From CAYYFX01 sp964571855 (lineage in GTDB: Bacteria; ARS69), in the NCBI GenBank assembly GCA_964571855.1, contig CAZNDO010000017.1, forward strand, positions 1-64,000: DNA of 64,000 nt, written 5' to 3'. Both the position numbers and the translations under genes were made by a program. Each line of letters starts with the position of its first letter. Position 1 is the stretch's first letter. Under the pieces are notes generated by a model. The model was not told the origin of the DNA and searched no databases. It saw nothing but the letters and a program-made list of their open reading frames with translations. Of the stretch, positions 45,373-53,298 are shown piece after piece.

Positions 45373-47439
45373 CTAACGCAGCAGGGTCATCTTCCGGAGC
45401 GAAGTGCCGTCGGCCGTGAGCAGCCGGTAGAAGTAGGTGCCGGCCGCGAGCCGCCGGCCGGCGTCGTCGCGACCGTCCCACGCGACACGGTGGCTGCCGG
45501 CCGGCCGCGCGCCCGCCACGAGCGTGCGCACCTTGCGCCCGGCCACATCGAAGATCGACAGCTCCGCCACGCCTTCGCGCGCGAGCTCGAAGAGGATGTC
45601 GGTGCCCGGCGAGAAGGGATTGGGCTCATTGCGGAGCCCCGCCGGCGGGCCGGCCGCCGTGACGGGCGCCGCCGTCGGGTCGGGGCCGTAGCCGAAGTCG
45701 AGAGCCGGCGCGATCTCCTCGCACGCCAGCGCGCGCGCGAAGATGTCCGGGGTCCCGGTGCCGTCCGGGTCGAACGTGGGCACGAGCCCCGCGGGCAGCG
45801 AAGCCGCGTCCACGCGCACCTCGTAGTCCCCGCCGAGCAACGCCGGGAACTGGTACGTGCCGCCCGTTCCCGTGGTCGTGGTGGCCACGACGAGCCCGAG
45901 GGCCGGGTCGAAGAGCCGCACGGTGACGCCGACCAGCCCCGCCTCGCCCCCGTCCGGCACGCCGTCGCCGTCCGCGTCGTTCCACACGCGCCCGGAGATC
46001 GCCGCGGTCTGGCGCGTGAACGCCCAGCGATCCGTGCGGAAGGTCACGTCGGCGCCGCTGAGGCTCACCACGGAGATCACGACGACGATCAGTTGCCCGT
46101 TCCCGCCGGCCGACACCGGCCGCGGATCGAAGATGCCGTTGCCGCCGAAGTGGAAGGAGTTGTCGTCGAAGAAGCTCGCGAGGGGGATGGTCACGCGCTG
46201 CCAGCCGCCGCCCGCGATCGCGCCGGGGCCGGAAGGACCGACAACGAGGTTGTACTGGAACTCGTCGTCGCCGCCGTTCGGCGTCCCGGGGATGGAGTTG
46301 TTCCCGTCGTCGTCGTCCTGCAGGTTGATCTCCAGGCGGTAGCTCTGCCCGGGGTCCGGGTTGATCCACAGCGTGAAGTGCGTGGCGTCGGAGACGTTCA
46401 TGGGGTTGCCGCGGCCGAAGCCGCCGAAGAACCCCGGCGTGCCGCCGGAGCCCCAGCCGGTCTGGAGCGACACGTCGCAGCCCTGGAGAGGCGGCAGGTC
46501 CGTGAAGTTCGCGCCGATCCCGCCGCCGCCGACCGAGCCGCCGAACGAGAACCAGTTGTTGCCGAAGGGATTCCCGTGCTCCATCCCGTCGAAGAGCGTG
46601 GTGCACGCGCCGAGGTCCACGCCCGGCTCCTGGTACACGCGCACCCAGTCCACGATCAGGTGCTGCGGGAACACGGTGGTGCCGTCCGGCGGACCCGGGA
46701 GGTTCCCGCCGACCGCCATGTTGAGCAGCAAGTGGAAGCGCTCGTCGAAGGGAGCCGGGTACGGCCCGCCCGTGGAGTACCAGTTCTTCTGCTCCGCGTA
46801 CTGGAAGCCGTCCACGTACCAGCGGATCGAGCAGTCGTCCCACTCCAGCGCGAACACGTGGAAGTCGTCGTGGAAGGTGCCGGAGGGCAGCGTGTACGAG
46901 TTCGACGTGAACGTGTTCGCCGGGTACGTGCCGCCGTAGTGGAGCGTGCCGAAGACGTTCGCCGGCTGGTGGCCGAGGTACTCGAGGATGTCGATCTCGC
47001 CGCTCGCGGCCCAGGTTCCGTACACCGCATCGGTCGGGAGCATCCACAGTGCCGGCCACAGCCCCCGCCCGATGGGCATCTTCGCCCGCATCTCGATGCG
47101 CGCGTGCGTCCAGTCCCCGCGGTTCAGCGTGCGGAGCCGGGCGGACGTGTAGCTCGCCCCGCCGAAGTTCTCCTGCTTGGCCGTGATCGTGAGGAGGCCG
47201 CCACCCAGGGTGGCGTTCTCGGCGCGGTAGTACTGGAGCTCGTTGTTCCCCCAGCCGCACAGCGACGGGCAGCCCGTGCCGATCTGGGGCTCCCACTTGG
47301 ACGTGTCGAGCTGCGTGCCGTCGAACTCGTCCGACCACACCAGCTCCCAGTCCGCCCGCGCGGGGGCGGCGGAAGCGAGGGCGAGGGCGGCGACGGCGGC
47401 AGCGGGAACGACGAGCCGCGGTCCGAGGTGCAGGAACAT
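45373..47439 (-). CDS. Secreted GH16 beta-glucanase (laminarinase type) with SdrD-B-like and FlgD-like domains
   Basis: 688 residues; GGAGG precedes the ATG. A signal peptide ends at about ASAAPARA. The GH16 fold (about 30-285) begins WELVWSDEFDGTQLDTSKW and has the catalytic motif GEIDILEYLG (Glu 148, Asp 150, Glu 153): the ExDxxE form of laminarinases and lichenases. A second beta-sandwich (about 290-480) resembles CBM/expansin-like modules. About 485-580 (ISGRVWNDADGDGVPDGGEAGLVGVTVRLFD) is an SdrD-B domain, and the end (NEPNPFSPGTDILFELAREGVAELSIFDVAGRKVRTL) is a FlgD-like tail. Its promoter contains operator site 3, tying it to the ROK regulon. It would start extracellular beta-1,3-(1,4)-glucan breakdown. 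Confidence 0.95.
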   Translation of the reverse strand: MFLHLGPRLVVPAAAVAALALASAAPARADWELVWSDEFDGTQLDTSKWEPQIGTGCPSLCGWGNNELQYYRAENATLGGGLLTITAKQENFGGASYTSARLRTLNRGDWTHARIEMRAKMPIGRGLWPALWMLPTDAVYGTWAASGEIDILEYLGHQPANVFGTLHYGGTYPANTFTSNSYTLPSGTFHDDFHVFALEWDDCSIRWYVDGFQYAEQKNWYSTGGPYPAPFDERFHLLLNMAVGGNLPGPPDGTTVFPQHLIVDWVRVYQEPGVDLGACTTLFDGMEHGNPFGNNWFSFGGSVGGGGIGANFTDLPPLQGCDVSLQTGWGSGGTPGFFGGFGRGNPMNVSDATHFTLWINPDPGQSYRLEINLQDDDDGNNSIPGTPNGGDDEFQYNLVVGPSGPGAIAGGGWQRVTIPLASFFDDNSFHFGGNGIFDPRPVSAGGNGQLIVVVISVVSLSGADVTFRTDRWAFTRQTAAISGRVWNDADGDGVPDGGEAGLVGVTVRLFDPALGLVVATTTTGTGGTYQFPALLGGDYEVRVDAASLPAGLVPTFDPDGTGTPDIFARALACEEIAPALDFGYGPDPTAAPVTAAGPPAGLRNEPNPFSPGTDILFELAREGVAELSIFDVAGRKVRTLVAGARPAGSHRVAWDGRDDAGRRLAAGTYFYRLLTADGTSLRKMTLLR

Positions 47440-47487
47440 GCGATGCCTCCGGCGGGCGGGCGAAGGTCCGGGGGAAGAACCGGGGGG

Positions 47488-47519
47488 ATTATACACTTCG
47501 TGCGGCCTGCGAACAAAGT
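47488..47519 (-). promoter_or_regulatory. GH16 promoter with ROK-type operator site 3
   Basis: Read on the minus strand: TTGTTC, 17 bases, then a perfect TATAAT (47488-47493). The operator ACTTCGTGCG-N5-CGAACAAAGT (47495-47519) spans the -35 and spacer, the same geometry as the rightward promoter at site 2. The GH16 ATG lies about 42 bases past the expected transcript start. Confidence 0.75.
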
Positions 47520-47556
47520 GTCGCGAGGGAGCAGGCGGCGGCGAGCCGGGGCAAGG

Positions 47557-48384
47557 TCAACCCGGTCCCCCGCCGGCCCCTTTCCATGACTCACCGGGAA
47601 GAAGCGGTGCGAGCCTCGTGAGGACGTACTCGGCGGCCGCTCCGGGATCCCAGGTCGTACCGGTGGCGAGCAGCGGTCCGATGTCCCCTTGGAACACGCG
47701 GTCCTCGAGCTTCTCGTGCAGGTTCCGCTCGAACTCCGCGCGAGAGACGCGCAGGCCGTCGTTTTCGAGGTACCGCAGGAAGCAACGGACGAGTCTTCCG
47801 GCGTCCACGTCGAGCGAGCGGGCCAGCGCCCAGAGGTCGAACAGGTCCCGGCCCTTCCTGCGTTGATACAGGGCACGCAGCTTCGTGCCAAGGAGCTCGT
47901 CGAGCTCGAAGGTGGTGACGTCGGCGCGCCCGCTCCACCAGCGACTGGGAACCTCGAATGGGCGGCGGGCGAGGCCCAGCACCGACATGTGTTCGCGGGA
48001 GTTGATCTCCACCTTGAGCCGCTTCGTCTGGACGGGCGCGATCTCGGTCAGGAAGCCGTAGTGGAGCGTGACGCGCCCGTGCCCCTGCTTCCAACGCGGC
48101 GTTCCGAGCCACGGATCGAGTCGTTCGTGGACTGCATCCAGGACCGCTCCGATGGGACCTGGCTCGACCTGGACGAGATCGATGTCCTCCGAGTACCGCG
48201 CCGGCGAGTCGAGGAAGAGCTTGTGCAGCGCGGTCCCGCCCCGGAAGGCGACCACCCGCTGCAGCACCTCGGCGGAGTACAGCTCGACGAGCGCTCGCGA
48301 AAGGACAAGATCCTGCTCGACGTGCTCGTCGAGCGCCCACGGTGCCCTCACGCGCCACTCGGTGATGAAGGCGCGTTGGATCAA
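47557..48384 (-). CDS. AbiEii-family nucleotidyltransferase toxin
   Basis: 275 residues from a TTG start whose TTGA contains the antitoxin stop. The nucleotidyltransferase motif is clear: AFRGGTALHKLFLDSPARYSEDIDLVQV gives the GG(T)-x-D-x-D metal site, followed by LKVEINSREHM and the conserved LLGTKLRALYQRRKGRDLFDLWAL (DUF1814). Proteins of this type transfer nucleotides to RNA, commonly tRNA acceptor ends, and arrest growth. Co-translation with the AbiEi-type gene 5' of it is the standard type IV arrangement. Local GC content looks lower than in the glucan locus, consistent with a mobile defence module. Confidence 0.92.
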   Translation of the reverse strand: MIQRAFITEWRVRAPWALDEHVEQDLVLSRALVELYSAEVLQRVVAFRGGTALHKLFLDSPARYSEDIDLVQVEPGPIGAVLDAVHERLDPWLGTPRWKQGHGRVTLHYGFLTEIAPVQTKRLKVEINSREHMSVLGLARRPFEVPSRWWSGRADVTTFELDELLGTKLRALYQRRKGRDLFDLWALARSLDVDAGRLVRCFLRYLENDGLRVSRAEFERNLHEKLEDRVFQGDIGPLLATGTTWDPGAAAEYVLTRLAPLLPGESWKGAGGGPG

Positions 48385-49277
48385 CCGTCCACCTCGACTC
48401 GCTCGTTGACGACCACGCGCCAGCGTCGATCGATGGGGCACCCCTTCCCCGGTCGACCCGGTCGGAGCACCGTGCTCCTGGGGGCCGCGCGCGCGACCAG
48501 CTCCGAAAGGGCCTTCGTCCGCTCACAGGCGCCGATGAGGTCGAGGACGTATCCGAGTCGCTGCGCGTGCACGAGTTCGCCATTCGCGGTGGCCGCCTCG
48601 GCGAGCCGACGGGCGTCGAGCCTCTCCGCAAGGTCCGCGAGGATCGTGGCCACGTTCCCGAGCCCCCCTGCCGAAGGCGCGTAGCGCAGGAGATCGATCG
48701 CGGTCGCCTCCGGCGTGGAGACCCGCATGCTGCTGGTTTCGGTCTTCAGCCGCACGGTCGGAGTGCGCTCGAGATGGCGCTTGCCCAGGAACCTGATCCG
48801 CGTTCTTCCCGCCACGACGACTCTGGCGGCCTGCTTCGTGACGACCTGGAACTCCTGAGGCTGCTGGTGTGCGGCGCCATACAAGCCCGCGGCGGACAGC
48901 CCCCCGACGTAGTAGCTCTTGCCGAGGTGGCGCATGAGGTCGTCGATGAACCAGGAGGGCGGCGGAGCTCCGGCGGACCGGTACTCCACAGGAACGATGA
49001 CATAGAAGCCGCGCTTCGGGACGGCGAGCCGTCCCCGGGCGGACAGTCTCAGCACCGCCTTCTTGAGCATGACGGCGCTCGTTCCGAGCGCGGCGAGTGC
49101 GTCGGCGCGATCGAACGTGTAGCGCCCCGCAGCCTGCAGGTCGTCCACCCGTTCGCTCAGCGATCGGTATCCGGGCCGGCGACTCCGCACAGGCGCCTCC
49201 GCGAACGTCGGCGAACGCAGAACGTACCCCATTTGGGGCCTTTCTGCAATCGATGTGGACACGTTCGTTGGCGGCAT
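48381..49277 (-). CDS. AbiEi-family antitoxin/transcriptional regulator
   Basis: 298 residues. An N-terminal winged helix (about 40-90: LSERVDDLQAAGRYTFDRADALAALGTSAVMLKKAVLRLSARGRLAVPKRGFYVIVP) is followed by the AbiEi C-terminal domain with YYVGGLSAAGLYGAAHQQPQEFQVVTKQAAR and FLGKRHLERTPTVRLKTE, then STPEATAIDLLRY. Together with AbiEii it forms a bicistronic type IV system; the protein represses its own promoter and offsets the toxin indirectly. The ATG at 49277 is the longest start; MGYVLRSP at 49232 is an alternative with a weak AAAGG site. A TTGACA box lies at 49295-49300 without a convincing -10. Confidence 0.9.
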   Translation of the reverse strand: MPPTNVSTSIAERPQMGYVLRSPTFAEAPVRSRRPGYRSLSERVDDLQAAGRYTFDRADALAALGTSAVMLKKAVLRLSARGRLAVPKRGFYVIVPVEYRSAGAPPPSWFIDDLMRHLGKSYYVGGLSAAGLYGAAHQQPQEFQVVTKQAARVVVAGRTRIRFLGKRHLERTPTVRLKTETSSMRVSTPEATAIDLLRYAPSAGGLGNVATILADLAERLDARRLAEAATANGELVHAQRLGYVLDLIGACERTKALSELVARAAPRSTVLRPGRPGKGCPIDRRWRVVVNERVEVDG

Positions 49278-49381
49278 GATCCGGACTCCCCAAGTGTCAA
49301 TCGAGTGATCCGCGGAGAACCTCGCGTTCGCGGAACGTCCCGCGACGCGGCCGTTCTTCTCGAACAGGATCGGGTCGGCCC

Positions 49382-49705
49382 CTAGACCGACAAGGCCCGT
49401 CTCGCCCGCCGCGGCCCGGCCCGCAGCAGCGCTTCCTTGTCCACCTTCCGCATCCGCTTGATCCGCGCCTCCAGCCGCAGCGCCGCTTCACGCGTGGGAA
49501 CGCCGACGGTGAGCACGAGCTGCAGCGGTCCGCGGCCGCGCAGGTACTTCGCGCCGCGCGGGCTGCCGGACGCATGCTCGGCGACGCGTCGCGGCACGTC
49601 CTTGGCGATGCCCGTGTACAGGGAGCCGTCCCGGCAGCGGAGGATGTAGACGCTCCACCCGGTGCGCGGATGCTGCACGGGGCGGGAGCGCGCGGACGGC
49701 GGCAT
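49382..49705 (-). CDS. GIY-YIG superfamily endonuclease (UPF0213/YhbQ-like)
   Basis: 107 residues. The single-domain nuclease shows WSVYILRCRDGSLYTGIAKDVPRRVAEHASG, with the GIY-YIG strands as VYI and YTG, the catalytic Arg in RRV and His/Glu in EH, followed by AKYLRGRGPLQLVLTVGVPTREAALRLEARIKRMRKVDKEALL. Small members of this class cut branched or structured DNA. It is on the minus strand upstream of the AbiE pair by 104 bases. A decayed piece of the same beginning lies at 53098-53292, indicating duplication in this region. Confidence 0.92.
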   Translation of the reverse strand: MPPSARSRPVQHPRTGWSVYILRCRDGSLYTGIAKDVPRRVAEHASGSPRGAKYLRGRGPLQLVLTVGVPTREAALRLEARIKRMRKVDKEALLRAGPRRARRALSV

Positions 49706-49806
49706 CCCGTGACCCTAGCAGGCCGTTCCGCTACGGGCTACGGCCCGGGCGGGAGCCCCGCCGCGCCCCCGGACGCGGCGGGGCCATGTGAGGCTGATTC
49801 GTACAA

Positions 49807-52161
49807 TCACCTCACAACGATCATCCGGCGCCCGACGCTCGCCCCCGCCCCTTCGAGTCGGTAGAAGTAGACGCCGTTCGAGACCGCCCGACCGTCGTCC
49901 CCGGTGCCGTCCCATTGCACTTCGTGGCGACCCGCTGCCGTCCGCGCGTCGACCAACCGGCGCACCGCGCGCCCGGCCACGTCGTAGACAGTCAGCCGGG
50001 TCGTCGCGGCCGCGGGACTCGACCAGGCGATCACGGTCGAGGCGCGGAAGGGGTTGGGCCGGTTCTGCTCGAGGGTCAGCGCCGGCGCCGTGAACGCGCC
50101 GGCAACCGACGTCGGGTTGGAGGTCTCGACCGTCAGCACCGCGATCCCGCGGCCGATCACGCTCATCCAGAGCTCGTAGCCACCGGGGAGCGACTTCACC
50201 TCCATGTCGACGAGCGGACCATCGGGGAAGTCCGTGAACGAACCCGGGGTCTGCGGGAAGACCTGGGCGATCGCGCCGTCCCACGAGAAGAGCCCCCGCC
50301 CCTCCGCGGGGAAGGCGCTGTCGTAGGTCATCCACACCTTTCCGTCCGGTGACACCTGTTCCGGGTAGACGTAGTCCCCCGGGAACGGCCACCCCAGGTG
50401 GCTCTGCCACACTTCGTGCGTGCCGGTCGTCGGGTCGACGCGATAGAGCAACCCTCCGTTCGCGCCGGTCCCGGCTACCCAGCATGCGCCATCCCCGGCC
50501 ACCGCGAGGCCCTCGAAGAACGAGGTCAACTCCGGGAAGTCCTCGACCCCGCGCGAGAAGCTGTAGCTCCCGTCGGTCCGGAGGATCCTCCATCCCTCGT
50601 TGGCCCACACGGTGCCCGGGCGCGACGGATCGACCTGCAGCCTGCCGCTCCACCCGCCGGTGTCGATCTGGTTGAACGCGCCCCCCTCGAAGATCCCCAG
50701 GCCGCCGTAGTGCCCCATGCCCCACAGCCGCCCGAGCGAGTCCTCGACGTACGCCTCCATCTGGTCGAATCCGCCCGGGATCTCGTTCCAGGTCGTCCCG
50801 TCGTACTCGTGGGTGAATGTGTTGATCGGGTTGGCCACGACCTGGCCGTTCGAAGCCCGGACGTGGACGGCCTCGCTCTGCGGCGCGCCGGGCCAGGGCC
50901 ACGGTTCCGTCAGCCCGTACCCCAGTTGATTGACGAAGCCGGTCCACCGCTCCCCGTCGAACCTCACCATTCCGCCCACACCGGGGGATGCGTTCGCGGT
51001 CGCGTACACGTCGCCGGTCGCGGCGTCGATCGCAAGGTCCTGGTTGAAGAGATCGAACTGGCTCGTGTTGGTGATGCGGTAGCGCTGCCAGGATCCGGTG
51101 ATCGCGTCGCGTCGCACCGCGCCTCCCGTGCCCTGCCCGCACAGCCAGATGTTGCCCTCGGCGTCGATGTCCAGGTCCTCGATGAAGCCGCTGTGCGGCA
51201 CCGGCCCGAGGTCGGTCCACGCCGTGCCGTTGAACCGGTACAGGTTCCCGTATCCGTTCACGACGAGCGCCTGCAGGTTGCCGAATGCCCGCAGCGCGGC
51301 GATCCCGACCTGCGGGTGCATGGGCGGCAATGGGGGCGTGATCCAGGTCCCGTCCGGCCGGATGCAGTCGAGCGTCTCCTCGCCCTGGATGCCGATCCAC
51401 CGTTGCATCCAGAGATTCCCCTTGTCGTCGACCGAATCGAGCGACACCAGATGCGACGGATTGCCGGAGGTCGCCGGGAAGCTGTCCCAGGTCTGCGTGA
51501 TGCTGTTCCAGCGCTCCATGGGCGAGAAGCCCTCGCCGGACGCCCAGAGGTAGTACCCCCCGCCGGTCCTCGCCTGGGCCGCGATCTTGAGGCCGCCATG
51601 CCCGTCGATGTGGACCCAGGTGTCGGTGCCCGGGTCGTAGCGGGTCAAGCCGCCCCCGGCCCAGGCCGACCCGCTAGCGGAAATCCAGAGGGTGCCGTCC
51701 GGGGCAAGCGAGATGTCCTGCGTCACGCCTCCCGGCAATGCCGAGTTCCCCGGGCCGTACCTCACGAGCGAACCAGGGCCCGCGGCCAGGTTCATCCTGA
51801 GCACGCCGCGCCAGGTCCCCAGCCACAGATTCCCCTGGCCGTCTTCCACGATGTCGTTCACGCGCGCGACCCCGACCTCGTACTCGCTCCCGATCACCGG
51901 GTAGTCGACGTTCGAGACGTTCATCCACCGGTTCTCCGCCTGGATGAACTTCGCGACCCCGCCCTCCTCCTGGAGCGCGTCATACCCGCCGATCCACGGA
52001 TCGCCGTCCGGCCCGATCCAGATCGCATGGTTGAAGTCCCCCTGGATCCCGGTATTCCCGGGGCGGTAGTAGCGCCAAGCGAAGGAATCGGCGGCGACCG
52101 ACTGGGTGGCAGCCGTGACGAGTAGTGCAGCACAGGAAAACGCGCGGTACGGATCTCTCAT
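49807..52161 (-). CDS. Secreted regulator-type beta-propeller protein with FlgD-like tail
   Basis: 784 residues. The start ATG follows GGGGAAG; a signal peptide (YRAFSCAALLVTAATQSVAA) leads into repeats of the two-component-propeller type (IWIGPDGDPWIGGYDAL, IVEDGQGNLWLGTWRGVLRM, ISLAPDGTLWISASGS, LDIDAEGNIWLCGQGTGG, VEDSLGRLWGMGHYGGLGIF), at least eight, predicting one or two beta-propellers. No kinase or receiver is attached. The tail (LEQNRPNPFRASTVIAWSSPAAATTRLTVYDVAGRAVRRLVDARTAAG... NGVYFYRLEG) is FlgD-like. It is probably an extracellular binding protein; its ligand is unknown. Confidence 0.9.
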   Translation of the reverse strand: MRDPYRAFSCAALLVTAATQSVAADSFAWRYYRPGNTGIQGDFNHAIWIGPDGDPWIGGYDALQEEGGVAKFIQAENRWMNVSNVDYPVIGSEYEVGVARVNDIVEDGQGNLWLGTWRGVLRMNLAAGPGSLVRYGPGNSALPGGVTQDISLAPDGTLWISASGSAWAGGGLTRYDPGTDTWVHIDGHGGLKIAAQARTGGGYYLWASGEGFSPMERWNSITQTWDSFPATSGNPSHLVSLDSVDDKGNLWMQRWIGIQGEETLDCIRPDGTWITPPLPPMHPQVGIAALRAFGNLQALVVNGYGNLYRFNGTAWTDLGPVPHSGFIEDLDIDAEGNIWLCGQGTGGAVRRDAITGSWQRYRITNTSQFDLFNQDLAIDAATGDVYATANASPGVGGMVRFDGERWTGFVNQLGYGLTEPWPWPGAPQSEAVHVRASNGQVVANPINTFTHEYDGTTWNEIPGGFDQMEAYVEDSLGRLWGMGHYGGLGIFEGGAFNQIDTGGWSGRLQVDPSRPGTVWANEGWRILRTDGSYSFSRGVEDFPELTSFFEGLAVAGDGACWVAGTGANGGLLYRVDPTTGTHEVWQSHLGWPFPGDYVYPEQVSPDGKVWMTYDSAFPAEGRGLFSWDGAIAQVFPQTPGSFTDFPDGPLVDMEVKSLPGGYELWMSVIGRGIAVLTVETSNPTSVAGAFTAPALTLEQNRPNPFRASTVIAWSSPAAATTRLTVYDVAGRAVRRLVDARTAAGRHEVQWDGTGDDGRAVSNGVYFYRLEGAGASVGRRMIVVR

Positions 52162-52359
52162 CGTGTCTTCCCCGTCACTCGAGCTGGGTGGAATGCCAGC
52201 CAACGCCGGGAGTGCGCCGACGCCTGACGGCAACGCCCGGGGTGATCACTCCTGGACCCGTGCACAGCGCCGCACAATACCTGATGGATGGATCCGGAAC
52301 TACGGACGGCGGCGCGACGGCGGAGATACCGGGCAGGGAAGGCAGCCTGTCATGCGGTG

Positions 52360-53070
52360 TCAGCGATACAGCGCCTTGACACGACCCCATCGCGCCACCG
52401 CCACCGCCTCCCCGGCGCCCGTGGCTGCTCCCTGCCGGAACCGGTAGTAGGTGACCTCGGCCCGCGCATTCGCCGCCCCCGTCACGTCGCCGATGTGGAT
52501 TCGGTTCAGGCCAAGCGCAAGCCCCGTGGGGTCCGAGGAGATCAGGGCGCCGTCCACGAAGTACTCGAGCGTGGAGGGCGGGGTCCACTCCATCCGGTAG
52601 TCGTGGAACTGGGTGTTGTCGTACGCGGTGGTGAGAACCGTGCCCACGACGTTCCGGATCGCACCGGGCAAGATCCCCAGCTGCCAGAGCGAGACCCCGT
52701 CCCCGAATCCAACCGCGAAGCCACCGCCGATGAACGCGCCTCCGTCGTGCTCCGACTCCAGGACCCGTGCCCGGAACTCGATGACGAGAGGCTCGGATGG
52801 GGACACACTCCCGCCCCGCGCGTAGAACGAGGTGGTCCCGCCGGCCGCACCGAGTTCATAGGGCATGGTGTCCACCGAGAGGACGCCCCCGGCAGCGCTC
52901 CACGTGGGAGACTCCGCGGCCGGCACGCCCGAAGTGGAGTAGGTCCAACCTTGCGCCGACGGCAGGGACGCGAAGTCGAGGCTGACATCCGTGGCGTGCG
53001 CCTGACCGGACAGCAGGGTGAGGGCGAGCAGCGCACCGGCGACTGCGCCGCCCGGTTGATGGGAATTCAA
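52360..53070 (-). CDS. Secreted lectin-like (LamG/concanavalin-type) protein with GRVKALYR tail
   Basis: 236 residues from the TTG at 53070, which has AGGAG 7 bases upstream; the in-frame GTG at 53088 has no ribosome site. The signal peptide (GGAVAGALLALTLLSGQAHA) is followed by a jelly-roll-like module (DVSLDFASLPSAQGWTYSTSG... EPLVIEFRARVLES... DYRMEWTPPSTLEYFVDGALI... RIHIGDVTGAANARAEVTYYRF), typical of concanavalin-like glycan-binding folds. No catalytic residues. The C-terminus AVAVARWGRVKALYR parallels the SSFGRIKQLFR end of the secreted protein at 43114-43764. It is 198 bases upstream of the propeller gene on the same strand. Confidence 0.82.
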   Translation of the reverse strand: MNSHQPGGAVAGALLALTLLSGQAHATDVSLDFASLPSAQGWTYSTSGVPAAESPTWSAAGGVLSVDTMPYELGAAGGTTSFYARGGSVSPSEPLVIEFRARVLESEHDGGAFIGGGFAVGFGDGVSLWQLGILPGAIRNVVGTVLTTAYDNTQFHDYRMEWTPPSTLEYFVDGALISSDPTGLALGLNRIHIGDVTGAANARAEVTYYRFRQGAATGAGEAVAVARWGRVKALYR

Positions 53071-53097
53071 GGTCCAGCTCCTGGACACTGGGAACGG

Positions 53098-53292
53098 CTA
53101 GAGGATCCCTGGGATCAGGGACCGGCAAGTCTGCGATGGCGAGCCCTGCCGGATCAAGGGAGGTGGCGTGGCGGCATGGTCGTCACCGCAGCCGGCCGTT
53201 CCGCCACGCCCGCCTCGGCGGCGGAGGTTGTACGCGCTCCAGGCGGTGCGCGGGCGCTCCCCTGAGCGCGCGTGGGAGCCGGATCTCGGCAT
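53098..53292 (-). pseudogene. Decayed 5' end of a GIY-YIG nuclease gene
   Basis: The start of this short frame, MPRSGSHARSGERPRTAWSA then YNLRRRGGRGGTAG, parallels the beginning of the intact gene at 49705 (MPPSARSRPVQHPRTGWSV, YILRCRDGSLYTG). At DNA level 53223-53255 matches about 49637-49670 closely. The rest of the nuclease fold and its catalytic residues are missing, so it is a remnant in the 228-base gap upstream of the lectin-like gene. Confidence 0.45.
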
Positions 53293-53298
53293 CGGCTA

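Noticed and set aside
49295..49300. TTGACA box upstream of AbiEi on the minus strand
   Set aside because: No acceptable -10 lies 16-18 bases downstream for the annotated start, so it was not called as a promoter.
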